From Xanthomonas bonasiae (GTDB lineage: Bacteria; Pseudomonadota; Gammaproteobacteria; Xanthomonadales; Xanthomonadaceae), in the NCBI RefSeq assembly GCF_017163705.1, contig NZ_JAFIWB010000006.1, positions 140,142-204,141 on the forward strand: a stretch of 64,000 bases of DNA. The letters are read 5' to 3'. The first letter of the stretch is position 1. Each line of letters begins with the position of its first letter. Both the position numbers and the translations under genes were made by a program. Positions 56,082-64,000 of the stretch are shown one piece after another. Under the pieces are notes generated by a model. The model was not told where the DNA came from, did not search any database, and saw only the letters and a list, made by a program, of their open reading frames with translations.

Positions 56082-56478
56082 CGCTCAGGTCTCGCCGTCG
56101 ATTGAAGTCGGGCGGCGCACGATACCAGCCCCAGCCGCGACCGCAAGCGACCGGGCCTTGCAGCATCCGCCGGGCAATGCGTCGCCCGTTCGCCGCCCGC
56201 CCACAGCCTGAGGACTTAACGGCATGATCCTCAAGCGCTTTTCCACACGCGATTGCATGCACCGGCCTGCCGGTCGGGCCGCTGGCGGCTGCACGCGCGG
56301 GCAGAGCAAATCCCTGTGCGCGACGCAGCGGCGTAGCGGGACGCGCAAGCGACCGCGCCTCCGCACGGTGGCGCGTCCAGTTGCATGCGGCGGCGACAGG
56401 CCGCGGCCGAGCTTAATTGAGAATAAATCTCATCCGCACTACACTTCAGCTCTTCTTCCGTGGTCCTGGACGGATGCC
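56082..56478. other. Divergent intergenic region gmk / sigma factor
   Basis: No gene is supported in these 397 bases. The open frame running through it continues into the sigma factor but lacks family-like sequence. The right end holds the Fur-like box at 56418-56432; the left end should contain the gmk promoter. Confidence 0.7.
56418..56432. promoter_or_regulatory. Candidate Fur box
   Basis: TGAGA-ATAAA-TCTCA is a perfect 5-bp inverted repeat; with flanks, AATTGAGAATAAATCTCATC resembles the Fur consensus used in gammaproteobacteria (AATGAGAATNATTCTCATT). It lies 46 bases upstream of the FecI-like sigma factor gene. Binding by Fur is an inference. Confidence 0.7.
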
Positions 56479-57009
56479 ATGTCCACTCCTCCCTCTTCCG
56501 CCACGCCTGTCTCGCTGGCGGACGAACTGGAAAGCAGCTACGCGGAACTGCATCGGTATGCGACGCGCAAGTACGCCGGCGCGGCGGGCGACATCGTGCA
56601 CGATGCGTGGATCCGCCTGGCGTCGCGCGAACCCGGCCACCACAGCGTCCGCGACCCGCTCACCTATCTACGCCGCGTGGTCGACAACGTCGCGGTGGAC
56701 CGGCAGCGGTTGACCGCATCGCGCAGCCGCTTTCTCGCCCCTGCGGACGCTGCGCAAGATGTTCCCAGCGCGGAGCCATCGCCCTACGCCGCGACCCTGG
56801 GCCAGCAGGAATACGCGGTCCTGCTGCAGGCGATCCGCGACCTGCCCGCGCAGGCGCGGCGGGTCTTCGTGCTGTTCCGCGGCCGCAACCTGAGCATGGC
56901 GCAGATCGCCGCACAGCTGGACATTTCCCCGCGCACCGTGGAAAAGCACATCGCCGTCGCGCTCGCCCACTGCCGGCGGCGGCTGCGGGAGGCCGGCCGG
57001 GACCTCTAG
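56479..57009 (+). CDS. FecI-type ECF RNA polymerase sigma factor
   Basis: The 176-residue ECF sigma factor has region 2 GDIVHDAWIRLASR (about 35-48, typical DIVxDxWxRL of FecI types) and region 4 MAQIAAQLDISPRTVEKHI (about 137-155) with the helix-turn-helix that contacts the -35 element. FecI-type factors turn on TonB receptor genes when their anti-sigma partner receives a signal from the receptor. A FecR-type gene lies 104 bases downstream and an STN-containing receptor follows, so the circuit is complete. The ATG at 56479 was chosen because the family-like sequence begins there. A Fur-like box 46 bases upstream suggests iron control. Confidence 0.9.
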   Translation: MSTPPSSATPVSLADELESSYAELHRYATRKYAGAAGDIVHDAWIRLASREPGHHSVRDPLTYLRRVVDNVAVDRQRLTASRSRFLAPADAAQDVPSAEPSPYAATLGQQEYAVLLQAIRDLPAQARRVFVLFRGRNLSMAQIAAQLDISPRTVEKHIAVALAHCRRRLREAGRDL

Positions 57010-57113
57010 CGCGGCTACGGGATCGGCAGCGCTGGACCCGTCATGCTCATCAATGACCCGCGGATTCCCTTTGCCGCGGACGACAACCCCATTCCTTAGC
57101 GGATAGGCAGACG

Positions 57114-58154
57114 ATGCCCGACACCCCCTCCGTCGACGACGACCTGTTCGACCAAGCCGTCCACTGGATCCTGCGCCTGGACGAAGCGCCCAGCGATGCG
57201 GACACCTTGCGGCAATACCGGGACTGGCTGGCCGTCGCCCCTGCGGCGCGCGCGCAAGCGGTGGTGGCGGCGCGCACGCTGCTGGGCATGCTGCAGCGCC
57301 CGGCCGCCGAGGTCGGCAACGAACTCGGCATCGATCCGTTGCAGCCCGCGCCATCGCCTTCTGCCGCGATCGCGGCGGCCGTACCGACGGTTGCGCAGCG
57401 GCGCTCGCACCGGCAGCGGCAGCGCTGGCAGGCGGTGGCCGCCGGGCTCGCCCTGGCGATCGGCGCCAGCACCTGGCTGGGCGCCGGCGGCCTGGACCGG
57501 TTGCGCAGCGATGCCTACACCGGGGTCGGCGCGATGCGGCGGCTGCAACTGCAGGACGGCAGCGTCGTCACCCTCAACACCGACAGCGCCATCGTCGTGC
57601 GCATGCACGAGGGCACCCGTTCGGTGCGGCTGCTGCGCGGCGAAGCCTTCTTCCAGGTCGCCCGCGATCCACGCCGCCCCTTCATCGTGGACAGCGCCGG
57701 CGGCAGCGCGCGCGTGCTGGGCACCGCGTTCAATGTCCATATCGAAGACGATACGAGCCAGGTCAGCGTGGCCGAAGGCCGCGTCGCCGTCCGCCCGCCC
57801 GCCGGGAAGACCGGCACGGTGCTCGTCGCCGGGCAACGCGCATGGCTGGCAGGCAACAGCGTGCGCCGCGAAACCGCCGTCGATCCGCTCGCGGTGGCCG
57901 CATGGCGGCGGCAGCAACTGGTCTTCTACAACACGCCGCTGTCGCAGGTGATCCGCGAGCTCTCGCGCTACCGCCACGGCTTCATCCAGCTGCGTGGCGA
58001 CATCGGCGCACTGCCGGTCTCCGGCGCGTTCAACATCGCCGACCCGGACGCCGGCCTGCAGGTGCTGCTGGACAGCCTGCGGCTCGACGCGGTGCACCTG
58101 GGATGGGCGACCTTCGTGTACCGGCCGTCGCCGCAGACGAGCTCAATTAAATGA
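57114..58154 (+). CDS. FecR-type anti-sigma factor / signal transducer
   Basis: The 346-residue protein has an N-terminal cytoplasmic domain (DUF4880-like; DDDLFDQAVHWILRLDEAP, then LRQYRDWLAVAPAARAQ) that holds the sigma factor. One membrane helix (about 103-122) and a periplasmic FecR domain (AMRRLQLQDGSVVTLNTDSAIVV, GEAFFQVARDPRRPFIV, GTAFNVHIEDD) follow. The C-terminal part includes a segment (LSQVIRELSRYRHGFIQLRG) that contacts the STN domain of the receptor in known systems. It should relay the ligand-bound state of the receptor at 58296 to the sigma factor. The next gene starts 141 bases later. Confidence 0.92.
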   Translation: MPDTPSVDDDLFDQAVHWILRLDEAPSDADTLRQYRDWLAVAPAARAQAVVAARTLLGMLQRPAAEVGNELGIDPLQPAPSPSAAIAAAVPTVAQRRSHRQRQRWQAVAAGLALAIGASTWLGAGGLDRLRSDAYTGVGAMRRLQLQDGSVVTLNTDSAIVVRMHEGTRSVRLLRGEAFFQVARDPRRPFIVDSAGGSARVLGTAFNVHIEDDTSQVSVAEGRVAVRPPAGKTGTVLVAGQRAWLAGNSVRRETAVDPLAVAAWRRQQLVFYNTPLSQVIRELSRYRHGFIQLRGDIGALPVSGAFNIADPDAGLQVLLDSLRLDAVHLGWATFVYRPSPQTSSIK

Positions 58155-58248
58155 ATAAAACATAAACAGAACGGGGCGATGTGGCACGTCGTCCGCGGAT
58201 GGACTGGGTAGTCAGAGCACGCCGAACCCGTGTTACCGACAAGAACGT

Positions 58249-58266
58249 AATGATTTTCGTTCGCAT
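58249..58266. promoter_or_regulatory. Possible second Fur-like box before the receptor gene
   Basis: TAATGATTTTCGTTCGCA, read on the other strand as TGCGAACGAAAATCATTA, partly matches the Fur-type sequence TGCGAATGAGAATCATTA. It lies 30 bases upstream of the receptor start. The match is weaker than at 56418-56432. Confidence 0.4.
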
Positions 58267-58295
58267 CAAATACCTTCCTCCCGATACCCGACTCC

Positions 58296-61200
58296 ATGTC
58301 CATCGCCACCGCCGCCTTGCGCAAGGGCCGCTCGCCTGCCTGCCGCACCCTGCTCTCCAGCGCCCTCGCGTCCACCCTGCTCGGCATCTCCACCATTGCG
58401 CATGCGCAGTCGCCGATCCCCACGGCGGACGCACAACAAGCGCGCTACGCCATCGACCTGGACGCCCAGCCGCTGCCCGACGCGCTGGTGAAACTGTCCG
58501 CACAGACCGGATTGCAGGTGCTGTACAGCCGGCAGGAACCCTACGGCCTCGTCGCTCCCGCAGTGAAGGGCGACTACAGCGCCGAGCAGGCGCTGCAGCG
58601 GCTGCTGCAGGGCAGCGGCCTGGTCCCGCGGCGGACCGGTGCCAATGCGGTCACCCTGGAGACCGCGGCGCACGACCCGGCCCAGGCCGAACGCGAGTCT
58701 GCGATCGTCACCGACACGTTGAACGTGGCCGGGGCCGCCCGCGGCACCGCCACCGGCAGCGCGCGCGATGCGCAGGGCTACGACGACGTCTACGACCTGG
58801 ACGTGTCGAGCGCCTACATCGGTCGCAGCGAAGTCGAACGCTACAAGGGCGCCACGCCATCGGACCTGCTCAACGGCATCGCCGGCGTGTTCAGCGGCGA
58901 CGCCCGCAATAGCGGCGCGCTGGACATCAACATCCGCGGCATCCAGGGTCCCGGCCGCGTGCCGGTGACGATCGACGGCACCGAGCAGGCGCTGACGGTC
59001 TGGCGCGGCTACAACGGCGCCAGCAACCGCAACTACATCGACCCGTTCCTGATCGGCGGCATCCAGATCCTCAAGGGCCCGTCGCTGACCCGCAACGTCA
59101 CCACCGGCGTCGGCGGTGCGATGGTCATCGACACCCTGGACGTGGACGACGTCGTCGCGCCGGGTCAGCGCTTCGGCGGCGAGTTCAAGCTCGAAGGCAG
59201 CAGCAACGCGACCTCGCCGCGGCTGCCGACCCTACACACCGGCGAGGACTACCGCACGGTGGAAGGCTTTCCGCAGGACACGCCGGCCATTCCGTATGCG
59301 GACCAGACGCTGCGGGTCACGCCCAGGACCGGCGGCGGCGGCTACAACGTCTTCGCCGGCGAGGACTACGCCTACCGGATGGCCCTGGGCTGGCGCCCGA
59401 GCGACCGGCTCGACCTGCTGGCCGCCTATGCCTACCGCGAACGCGGCAACTACTACGCCGGCAAGCGCAACACCGGCTACTACAGCGACGAACGCAGTTC
59501 CTATGCCGAGGACTACATCACCTCGATGGCGAACTACTGGAAACCCGGCAACGAGGTGACCAACACGTCCAGCCGGATGGAATCGTGGCTGTTCAAGGCC
59601 ACCTGGCGCATCGACGACGCGCAGGCGCTGCAACTGGGCTACCGCGACAGCCTGTCCCACTACGGCGAGATCATGCCCTCGCGGATCATGAACTCGCAGG
59701 ACCGCGGCGCGATCCAGTGGCCGCTGAGCCGGGTCGACGCCAAGGCCTACAACCTGGAATACAAATGGCGGCCCGAGGACAGCCGCTGGATCGACCTGTA
59801 CGCCAACCTGTGGCGTACCGACACGGCCAGCGACACCTACACCGCCGGCGGCTTCCCCAACTTCGCCCAGGGCGATCCGCAGTGGGGCTACGACCCCACG
59901 CTCAAGAACACCGCGCTGGCCAACGCCAGCAACACGCGCAACGGCATCACCCTCAGCAACAAGATCCGCTTCAGCGACACGCTGGACCTGACCCTGGGCG
60001 GCAGTTGGCAGCGCGAGAAGCTGCGCTCGGACGATGCCTACTTCGGCACCAGCGACGGCTGGCGCATGTACCCGCGCGCCGGACGCCGCCAGGAATGGCA
60101 GGCGAACTTCAATGTCGAATGGCGGCCGCTCGATGTCCTGACCGTGGGTGCAGGCGCGCGCTACACCTCGTATTGGGCCTACGACGATTTCCTCGCCGCC
60201 CACCTGGGGCAGATACAGGCGAGCGCGACGACCGGATACAACGTCGAATACGCCACCACGCAGGCCTATACCCAGCAGGAACGCGAGGCGATGGCCGGCG
60301 AGAACCTGGAGGTCTACAAGATGCTGCTGGACCTGGGCGCGATCACCCAGGACATCTACGACCAACTCGCCAACGAGCTGCTGGCCGCGGTGCCGACCAG
60401 CTATACGGTGAACCACAGCGTGCCCTGGGAAGCGGACGCCGACGGCAACTACAGCAAGTCCGGCAACGCCTGCCTCAACGGCACGCTGGACGGGGTCGCG
60501 AACGTCGTCGATGGACTGTGCCGGGCCACCGCGGTCGGCACCAGCTACGTCGCGCAGGCGAGCAAGCACAAGGACCACGGCTGGGTGCCGTTCTTCTCGG
60601 CCACGCTCGACTTCGGCGACCACAGCCGCGCCTATCTGCGCTACGCCGAGACGGTGCGCTATCCGAGCATGTTCGAGAGCACGCTGGCCTTCTCCGCTTC
60701 GATCAATCCCTGGGGACTGAAGCCCGAACACGCCTACAACTGGGAGCTGGCCTACGTCCACGACCTAGGCCACCTGCTGGGGCCAGACGCGACCGCCGAC
60801 GTCAAGCTCGCCTACTACGTCAACAAGACCCGCGACGTGATCGAGCGCGATCCGCGCTTCAAGTTCGACAACGTCGACAAGCAGACCATCCGCGGCCTGG
60901 AATTGCAGGCCCGCTACGACGGCGGCCGCCTGTTCACCGACCTGGGGGTGAACTACAGCCTGGAGAACCAGGTCTGCGACGAAAGCACCGCGGCCATCCT
61001 GAGCACCAGCAATGGCTATGCGCTCGGCAGCCAGGCCGTGCCGACCTGCGTGGACTACGGTTTCGTCGGCGGTTACCTGCTGACCCAGGCCGCGCCGGAG
61101 CTGTCGGCGACCTGGTCGCTGGGCGGGCGTTTCCTCGACCGACGCCTGGAGATCGGCGGGCGCGCCAGCTACTTCAGGCAATACGAGAACCCCGACCTGG

Positions 61201-61445
61201 ACTGGTACCGCGCGCACTCGATCCAAAGCGGCGGCGGGCGCCTGGTCTACAACTTCAACGTGCCGTTCTCCTGGGGCACGACCCTGATCTTCGACGCCTA
61301 CGCCAGCTACAAGCTGCGCGAGAACCTGAGCGTGGAGCTGACCGGCACCAACCTGACCGACCAGTACTACGTCGACCCGGCCACGCGCTCGGCGGTGGCC
61401 GCACCCGGCAGGACCCTGAAACTCAGCCTGTCCGCGCGCTTCTGA
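58296..61445 (+). CDS. TonB-dependent transducing receptor with STN domain, probable heme/hemophore receptor
   Basis: The 1049-residue protein has a signal peptide (about 1-38, AHA), an STN signalling domain (about 50-125; AIDLDAQPLPDALVKLSAQTG), a TonB box-like DTLNVAG (about 145-151), a plug (about 185-290; SDLLNGIAGVFSGDARNSGALDINIRG) and a barrel ending in LKLSLSARF. The STN domain and the sigma/anti-sigma genes upstream mark it as a transducer. Genes for a hemophilin-like protein and a Slam-like protein follow on the same strand, so the ligand may be heme or a hemophore-heme complex. The segment TVRYPSMFES with LKPEHAYNWE (about 787-815) recalls the FRAP/NPNL region of heme receptors, but this is weak evidence. 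Ferric-citrate or siderophore uptake is the alternative. Confidence 0.87.
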   Translation: MSIATAALRKGRSPACRTLLSSALASTLLGISTIAHAQSPIPTADAQQARYAIDLDAQPLPDALVKLSAQTGLQVLYSRQEPYGLVAPAVKGDYSAEQALQRLLQGSGLVPRRTGANAVTLETAAHDPAQAERESAIVTDTLNVAGAARGTATGSARDAQGYDDVYDLDVSSAYIGRSEVERYKGATPSDLLNGIAGVFSGDARNSGALDINIRGIQGPGRVPVTIDGTEQALTVWRGYNGASNRNYIDPFLIGGIQILKGPSLTRNVTTGVGGAMVIDTLDVDDVVAPGQRFGGEFKLEGSSNATSPRLPTLHTGEDYRTVEGFPQDTPAIPYADQTLRVTPRTGGGGYNVFAGEDYAYRMALGWRPSDRLDLLAAYAYRERGNYYAGKRNTGYYSDERSSYAEDYITSMANYWKPGNEVTNTSSRMESWLFKATWRIDDAQALQLGYRDSLSHYGEIMPSRIMNSQDRGAIQWPLSRVDAKAYNLEYKWRPEDSRWIDLYANLWRTDTASDTYTAGGFPNFAQGDPQWGYDPTLKNTALANASNTRNGITLSNKIRFSDTLDLTLGGSWQREKLRSDDAYFGTSDGWRMYPRAGRRQEWQANFNVEWRPLDVLTVGAGARYTSYWAYDDFLAAHLGQIQASATTGYNVEYATTQAYTQQEREAMAGENLEVYKMLLDLGAITQDIYDQLANELLAAVPTSYTVNHSVPWEADADGNYSKSGNACLNGTLDGVANVVDGLCRATAVGTSYVAQASKHKDHGWVPFFSATLDFGDHSRAYLRYAETVRYPSMFESTLAFSASINPWGLKPEHAYNWELAYVHDLGHLLGPDATADVKLAYYVNKTRDVIERDPRFKFDNVDKQTIRGLELQARYDGGRLFTDLGVNYSLENQVCDESTAAILSTSNGYALGSQAVPTCVDYGFVGGYLLTQAAPELSATWSLGGRFLDRRLEIGGRASYFRQYENPDLDWYRAHSIQSGGGRLVYNFNVPFSWGTTLIFDAYASYKLRENLSVELTGTNLTDQYYVDPATRSAVAAPGRTLKLSLSARF

Positions 61446-61540
61446 GCGCGGCAGCGGCTGGCGAGCTTGGAGAAGTGACCGTAAAGGACAGGACGTCCGC
61501 ACCAACGCAGTACCTCAATCCGCAAAAGGAGATTGGCAAT

Positions 61541-62368
61541 ATGAAGACGCAACGCACACTGTCCGTGTTCGCGCTGTCCGTGCTCGCCGTGGCCACCATC
61601 GGCGCCAGCCAGGCGGCGAATTTCAAGGGCGCCTCGAGCAACACCGGCAACGTCCAGGTCGGCGAATCCGACGTCAACGGCGGCCCGCACAGCAGCGGCA
61701 AGGCAGGCATTTCCGTCAACTCGACCGGTCTGGGCAACGAAGTCGATTTCCAGGGACTCACCGCCTACAGCGTCAAGACCAACAGCGCGGTGGACTGGAA
61801 CAAGGACGGCAGCAGCGACGGCACCAAGCTCGTGCACAAGCTCAACTTCCCGTATACCGGCGCGCCGGACAGCCACGACAATCTGGGCGTGTTCGTGTTC
61901 GCCCAGGTCGGCGCGCAGGACGTGTGGTTCGGCGAATGGTCCGCGTACGGCACCAGCGGCGACAGCACCCGCACCGTCTACTACATCGGCGACAACGGCG
62001 ACACCACGGTGCCCACCACCGGCTCGGCCACCTACAACGTGGTCGGCATCAACAACTACAACGCCGCGGCCAACGGTGGCAACGGCAACCTGCTGTCGGG
62101 CGTGTTTACCGCCAACTTCGGCAGCGGCACGCTGACCGGCAGCATCGCCAACAGCAGCAGCGGCTACACGGTGAACATCGGCTCGGCCACCATCAACAGC
62201 AATGCCAGCATTTCCGGCAGCACCGCGCTGGCGACGCAATCGGGCAGCCTGGTGGCCTCCGGCGGCGCGGTGTCCGGCCAGTTCTACAGCGGCCAGACCG
62301 CCCTGGCCGGCATCGTCAACTTCAGCGGCACCCAGTACGACACCGCCTTCGGCGGCACCAAGAACTGA
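61541..62368 (+). CDS. Hemophilin-like (Slam-dependent) secreted protein
   Basis: The 275-residue protein has a cleavable signal peptide (about 1-25, ASQAA) without a lipobox and, in the visible sequence, no cysteine. The mature part is Gly/Ser/Asn-rich and beta-rich. The C-terminal region (GGAVSGQFYSGQTALAGIVN, then FGGTKN) matches the small eight-stranded barrel that ends TbpB-like and hemophilin proteins (usually G-x-FYGP-x-A-x-ELAG ... FGxK). In known systems (hemophilins of Haemophilus, HphA of Acinetobacter) such proteins are secreted through a Slam-type outer-membrane protein and bring heme to a TonB receptor. Here it lies 95 bases after the receptor and 105 bases before a Slam-like gene. 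AAGGAG 9 bases upstream supports the start. The heme-binding ligands cannot be read from the sequence. Confidence 0.72.
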   Translation: MKTQRTLSVFALSVLAVATIGASQAANFKGASSNTGNVQVGESDVNGGPHSSGKAGISVNSTGLGNEVDFQGLTAYSVKTNSAVDWNKDGSSDGTKLVHKLNFPYTGAPDSHDNLGVFVFAQVGAQDVWFGEWSAYGTSGDSTRTVYYIGDNGDTTVPTTGSATYNVVGINNYNAAANGGNGNLLSGVFTANFGSGTLTGSIANSSSGYTVNIGSATINSNASISGSTALATQSGSLVASGGAVSGQFYSGQTALAGIVNFSGTQYDTAFGGTKN

Positions 62369-62473
62369 GCATGACGCGCTGAGCGTTCGCTCTGCGCCGT
62401 TCCGTCGATGATCCGGGCAGGACAAGCCAAGGCCAAGCCAGTCCTGCCCACCACCACCTGGCCTATCGATTCG

Positions 62474-63976
62474 ATGCACCCCATGTCTCCTGCGCGGCCT
62501 GCGCTGCTCGCCGCCCTGCTCCTCCTGGCAGCGTCGCTGCCGGCGTTTCCCGTCGCCGCACAGGAACGCGACGATACCCGCCGCATGCTCGACCAGAGCG
62601 TGGAGCGGCATGCGTTGCAGCGCGAACGCGAGCTGCTCAAGGACGAACTCGACGACGATGGGCCGCGTCCGACGCTGGACATCGAGGGCAAGTCCTACAC
62701 CGTCGAGCGCAGCGCCAGCGACCTCGGCCGCGCGCTGTACCTGTCCATCCAGCAAAAGCGGTGGGACGCGGCGCAACGCTTCCTGGCCGAGTACCTGACC
62801 CTGGCCGACCACGACCCGCTGCTGCTGCACTACGCGCAGGGCGCACTGGCGCGGCGCGATGGCCGCTATGCGGACGCCGAGCGCCACTACCGTGCGCTGC
62901 TCGCGCTCAAGCCCGATTTCCTGCCCGGCCGCCTGGAGCTGGCCCGCGTGTTGTTCGAGGACCAGCAGGACCGCGAGGCGGGCGAGCTGTTCGACGCCAT
63001 CGCCGCCGCCGTCGATGCCGGCGACCCCAGGACCGCCGGGGTGCGCAAGAGCGTGCAAGCGTTCCAGCGCGCGCTGGCCAGCCGCCGCGCATGGAGCGGC
63101 GCGTTCGCGTTCGGCCCGACCTGGAACGACAACCTCAACCGCAGCTCCGCCAGCCGCACCTGCCTGCTCGCCGACAGCAGCGGCTTCTGCTACATCGACC
63201 GGCAACTGCCGGCCGCGATCGGCGCCGGCGGGGTGGACTACGACGCCAGCCTCGACAAGCGCCTGCCGCTGCGCGGCCATCACGGCCTGTATCTGCGCTC
63301 GCTGCTGTTCGGCAACGGCTACCGCGGCCACAGCGCCTACAACGAACTGACCACGACCACCCAGGCCGGCTACAGCTACCGCAGCGGCCGCCATGGCATT
63401 TCGCTGGCGCCGTCGTTCGAGTACTACGCCTGGGGCAACGACGCGCTGTACGCGGCCTGGGGCGTGCACGGGGAATGGAACTGGACGCTGTCGCCCAGTT
63501 CGCTGCTGAAGCTGGAAGCCGACTACAAGGACATGCGCTACCGGCGCCAGGACTATGCGCGCAACTACGACGGCGGCCTGCGTTCGGCCTACGCCACCTA
63601 TTTCCGCAGCCTGGGCCCGCGCTGGACCGTGTTCGGCGGCATCGATGTGGTGGCCAGCGATGCGCGGCAGGCCGCGAACGGCTACCTGCAGCGCGGCGCG
63701 CGGCTGGGTGCCTCCCTGCAATGGCCGGCCGGTTTCGTCGGCAGCGCGTTCGCCTCGTACCGGCGCCGCGACTACGACGCTTACAGCGCCGTGCTCGGCG
63801 CGCGCCGCCGCGACGACGAGCAGAACTACACCGTCGTGCTGAAGGCGCCGCGCCTGGCCTTCGCCGGCTTCACGCCCCTGCTCATCCTGCGCCACAACCG
63901 CGTGCACAGCAACGTGGACTGGCTGTACGGCTACGACAAGAACGCGATCAGCCTGAAGCTGGAGCGGGTGTTCTGA
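62474..63976 (+). CDS. Slam-like outer-membrane protein (surface lipoprotein assembly modifier, DUF560)
   Basis: The 500-residue protein has a signal peptide (about 1-27, PVAAQ). The N-terminal domain contains TPR-like helices (about 75-165; YLSIQQKRWDAAQRFLAEYL, then YADAERHYRALLALKPDFLPG), and the C-terminal half (about 200-500) shows alternating aromatic beta strands ending in LKLERVF, typical of a barrel. This NTD-TPR plus DUF560 barrel layout defines Slam proteins, which move TbpB-like and hemophilin substrates to the surface or medium. It directly follows the hemophilin-like gene. Starts at 62408 and 62483 are alternatives; 62474 was chosen to give a short n-region before the hydrophobic core. 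No clear ribosome site. Confidence 0.8.
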   Translation: MHPMSPARPALLAALLLLAASLPAFPVAAQERDDTRRMLDQSVERHALQRERELLKDELDDDGPRPTLDIEGKSYTVERSASDLGRALYLSIQQKRWDAAQRFLAEYLTLADHDPLLLHYAQGALARRDGRYADAERHYRALLALKPDFLPGRLELARVLFEDQQDREAGELFDAIAAAVDAGDPRTAGVRKSVQAFQRALASRRAWSGAFAFGPTWNDNLNRSSASRTCLLADSSGFCYIDRQLPAAIGAGGVDYDASLDKRLPLRGHHGLYLRSLLFGNGYRGHSAYNELTTTTQAGYSYRSGRHGISLAPSFEYYAWGNDALYAAWGVHGEWNWTLSPSSLLKLEADYKDMRYRRQDYARNYDGGLRSAYATYFRSLGPRWTVFGGIDVVASDARQAANGYLQRGARLGASLQWPAGFVGSAFASYRRRDYDAYSAVLGARRRDDEQNYTVVLKAPRLAFAGFTPLLILRHNRVHSNVDWLYGYDKNAISLKLERVF

Positions 63977-64000
63977 GTCCGGATCGCCTGCCTCCGCCCC

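Noticed and set aside
58296..61445. Naming the receptor FecA (ferric citrate)
   Set aside because: STN plus FecIR is shared by many receptors; the hemophilin- and Slam-like neighbours suggest another ligand.
61367..63907. Open frame of 846 codons antisense to the hemophilin and Slam-like genes
   Set aside because: Low-complexity translation; the sense strand carries signal peptides, ribosome site and family features.

Overview
The window is high-GC, densely coded gammaproteobacterial chromosome. It most likely comes from Xanthomonas or a close relative. The evidence is the ponA/pilMNOPQ arrangement, the gmk-rpoZ-spoT-ridA-recG block, three large TonB-dependent receptors, and REP palindromes of the type GTAGGAGCGGCTTCAGCCGC. 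The genus is an inference. No rRNA, tRNA, CRISPR array, insertion sequence or prophage was recognised.

Layout. 1-387: start of an RND-type membrane fusion lipoprotein gene that runs off the left edge. 473-2072: a persulfide/sulfide detoxification operon (rhodanese, BigR/SqrR-type repressor, ETHE1-like persulfide dioxygenase) behind an AT-rich operator. 2190-5001: modABC molybdate importer with an unusually short ModC, then a flavin reductase-like protein. 5196-7731: a BlaI-type repressor, an M56 metallopeptidase carrying a TonB-like C-terminal domain, and a small TonB-like lipoprotein, expressed from a promoter overlapped by inverted repeats. 7781-11069: an acetyl-CoA hydrolase/transferase family protein and an exported glycerophosphodiester phosphodiesterase. 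11126-19520: a tandem duplication of a two-gene unit (secreted Ca2+-dependent phosphoinositide-type phospholipase C plus TonB-dependent receptor), with its upstream leader also duplicated. 19697-21371: L,D-transpeptidase and M23 peptidase. 21641-26066: a four-gene operon (DUF3348, DUF802, OmpA/MotB-like, DUF2894) that looks like an uncharacterised MotAB/ZorAB-type ion-driven motor. 26288-29734: transketolase and a dicarboxylate symporter.

29854-36982: a moxR-bat operon (MoxR ATPase, DUF58, DUF4381, BatA, BatB/C fusion, BatD), transcribed leftwards. 37161-42106: pilMNOPQ, the type IV pilus alignment complex and secretin, divergent from ponA (42324-44759). 44968-46491: two poorly characterised genes. 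46864-48684: citrate synthase and ribosomal protein L31 type B, each with a clear terminator. 48848-56081: nucleoside hydrolase, recG, ridA, spoT, rpoZ and gmk, all leftwards. 56418-63976: a rightward iron/heme locus with a Fur-like box, FecI-type sigma factor, FecR-type anti-sigma, STN-containing TonB receptor, hemophilin-like secreted protein and Slam-like outer-membrane protein.

Three regions deserve most attention: the MotAB-like operon, the duplicated phospholipase C/receptor units, and the FecIR-controlled hemophilin/Slam locus. All functional statements come from reading the translated sequence and recalling family features; no database search was run.
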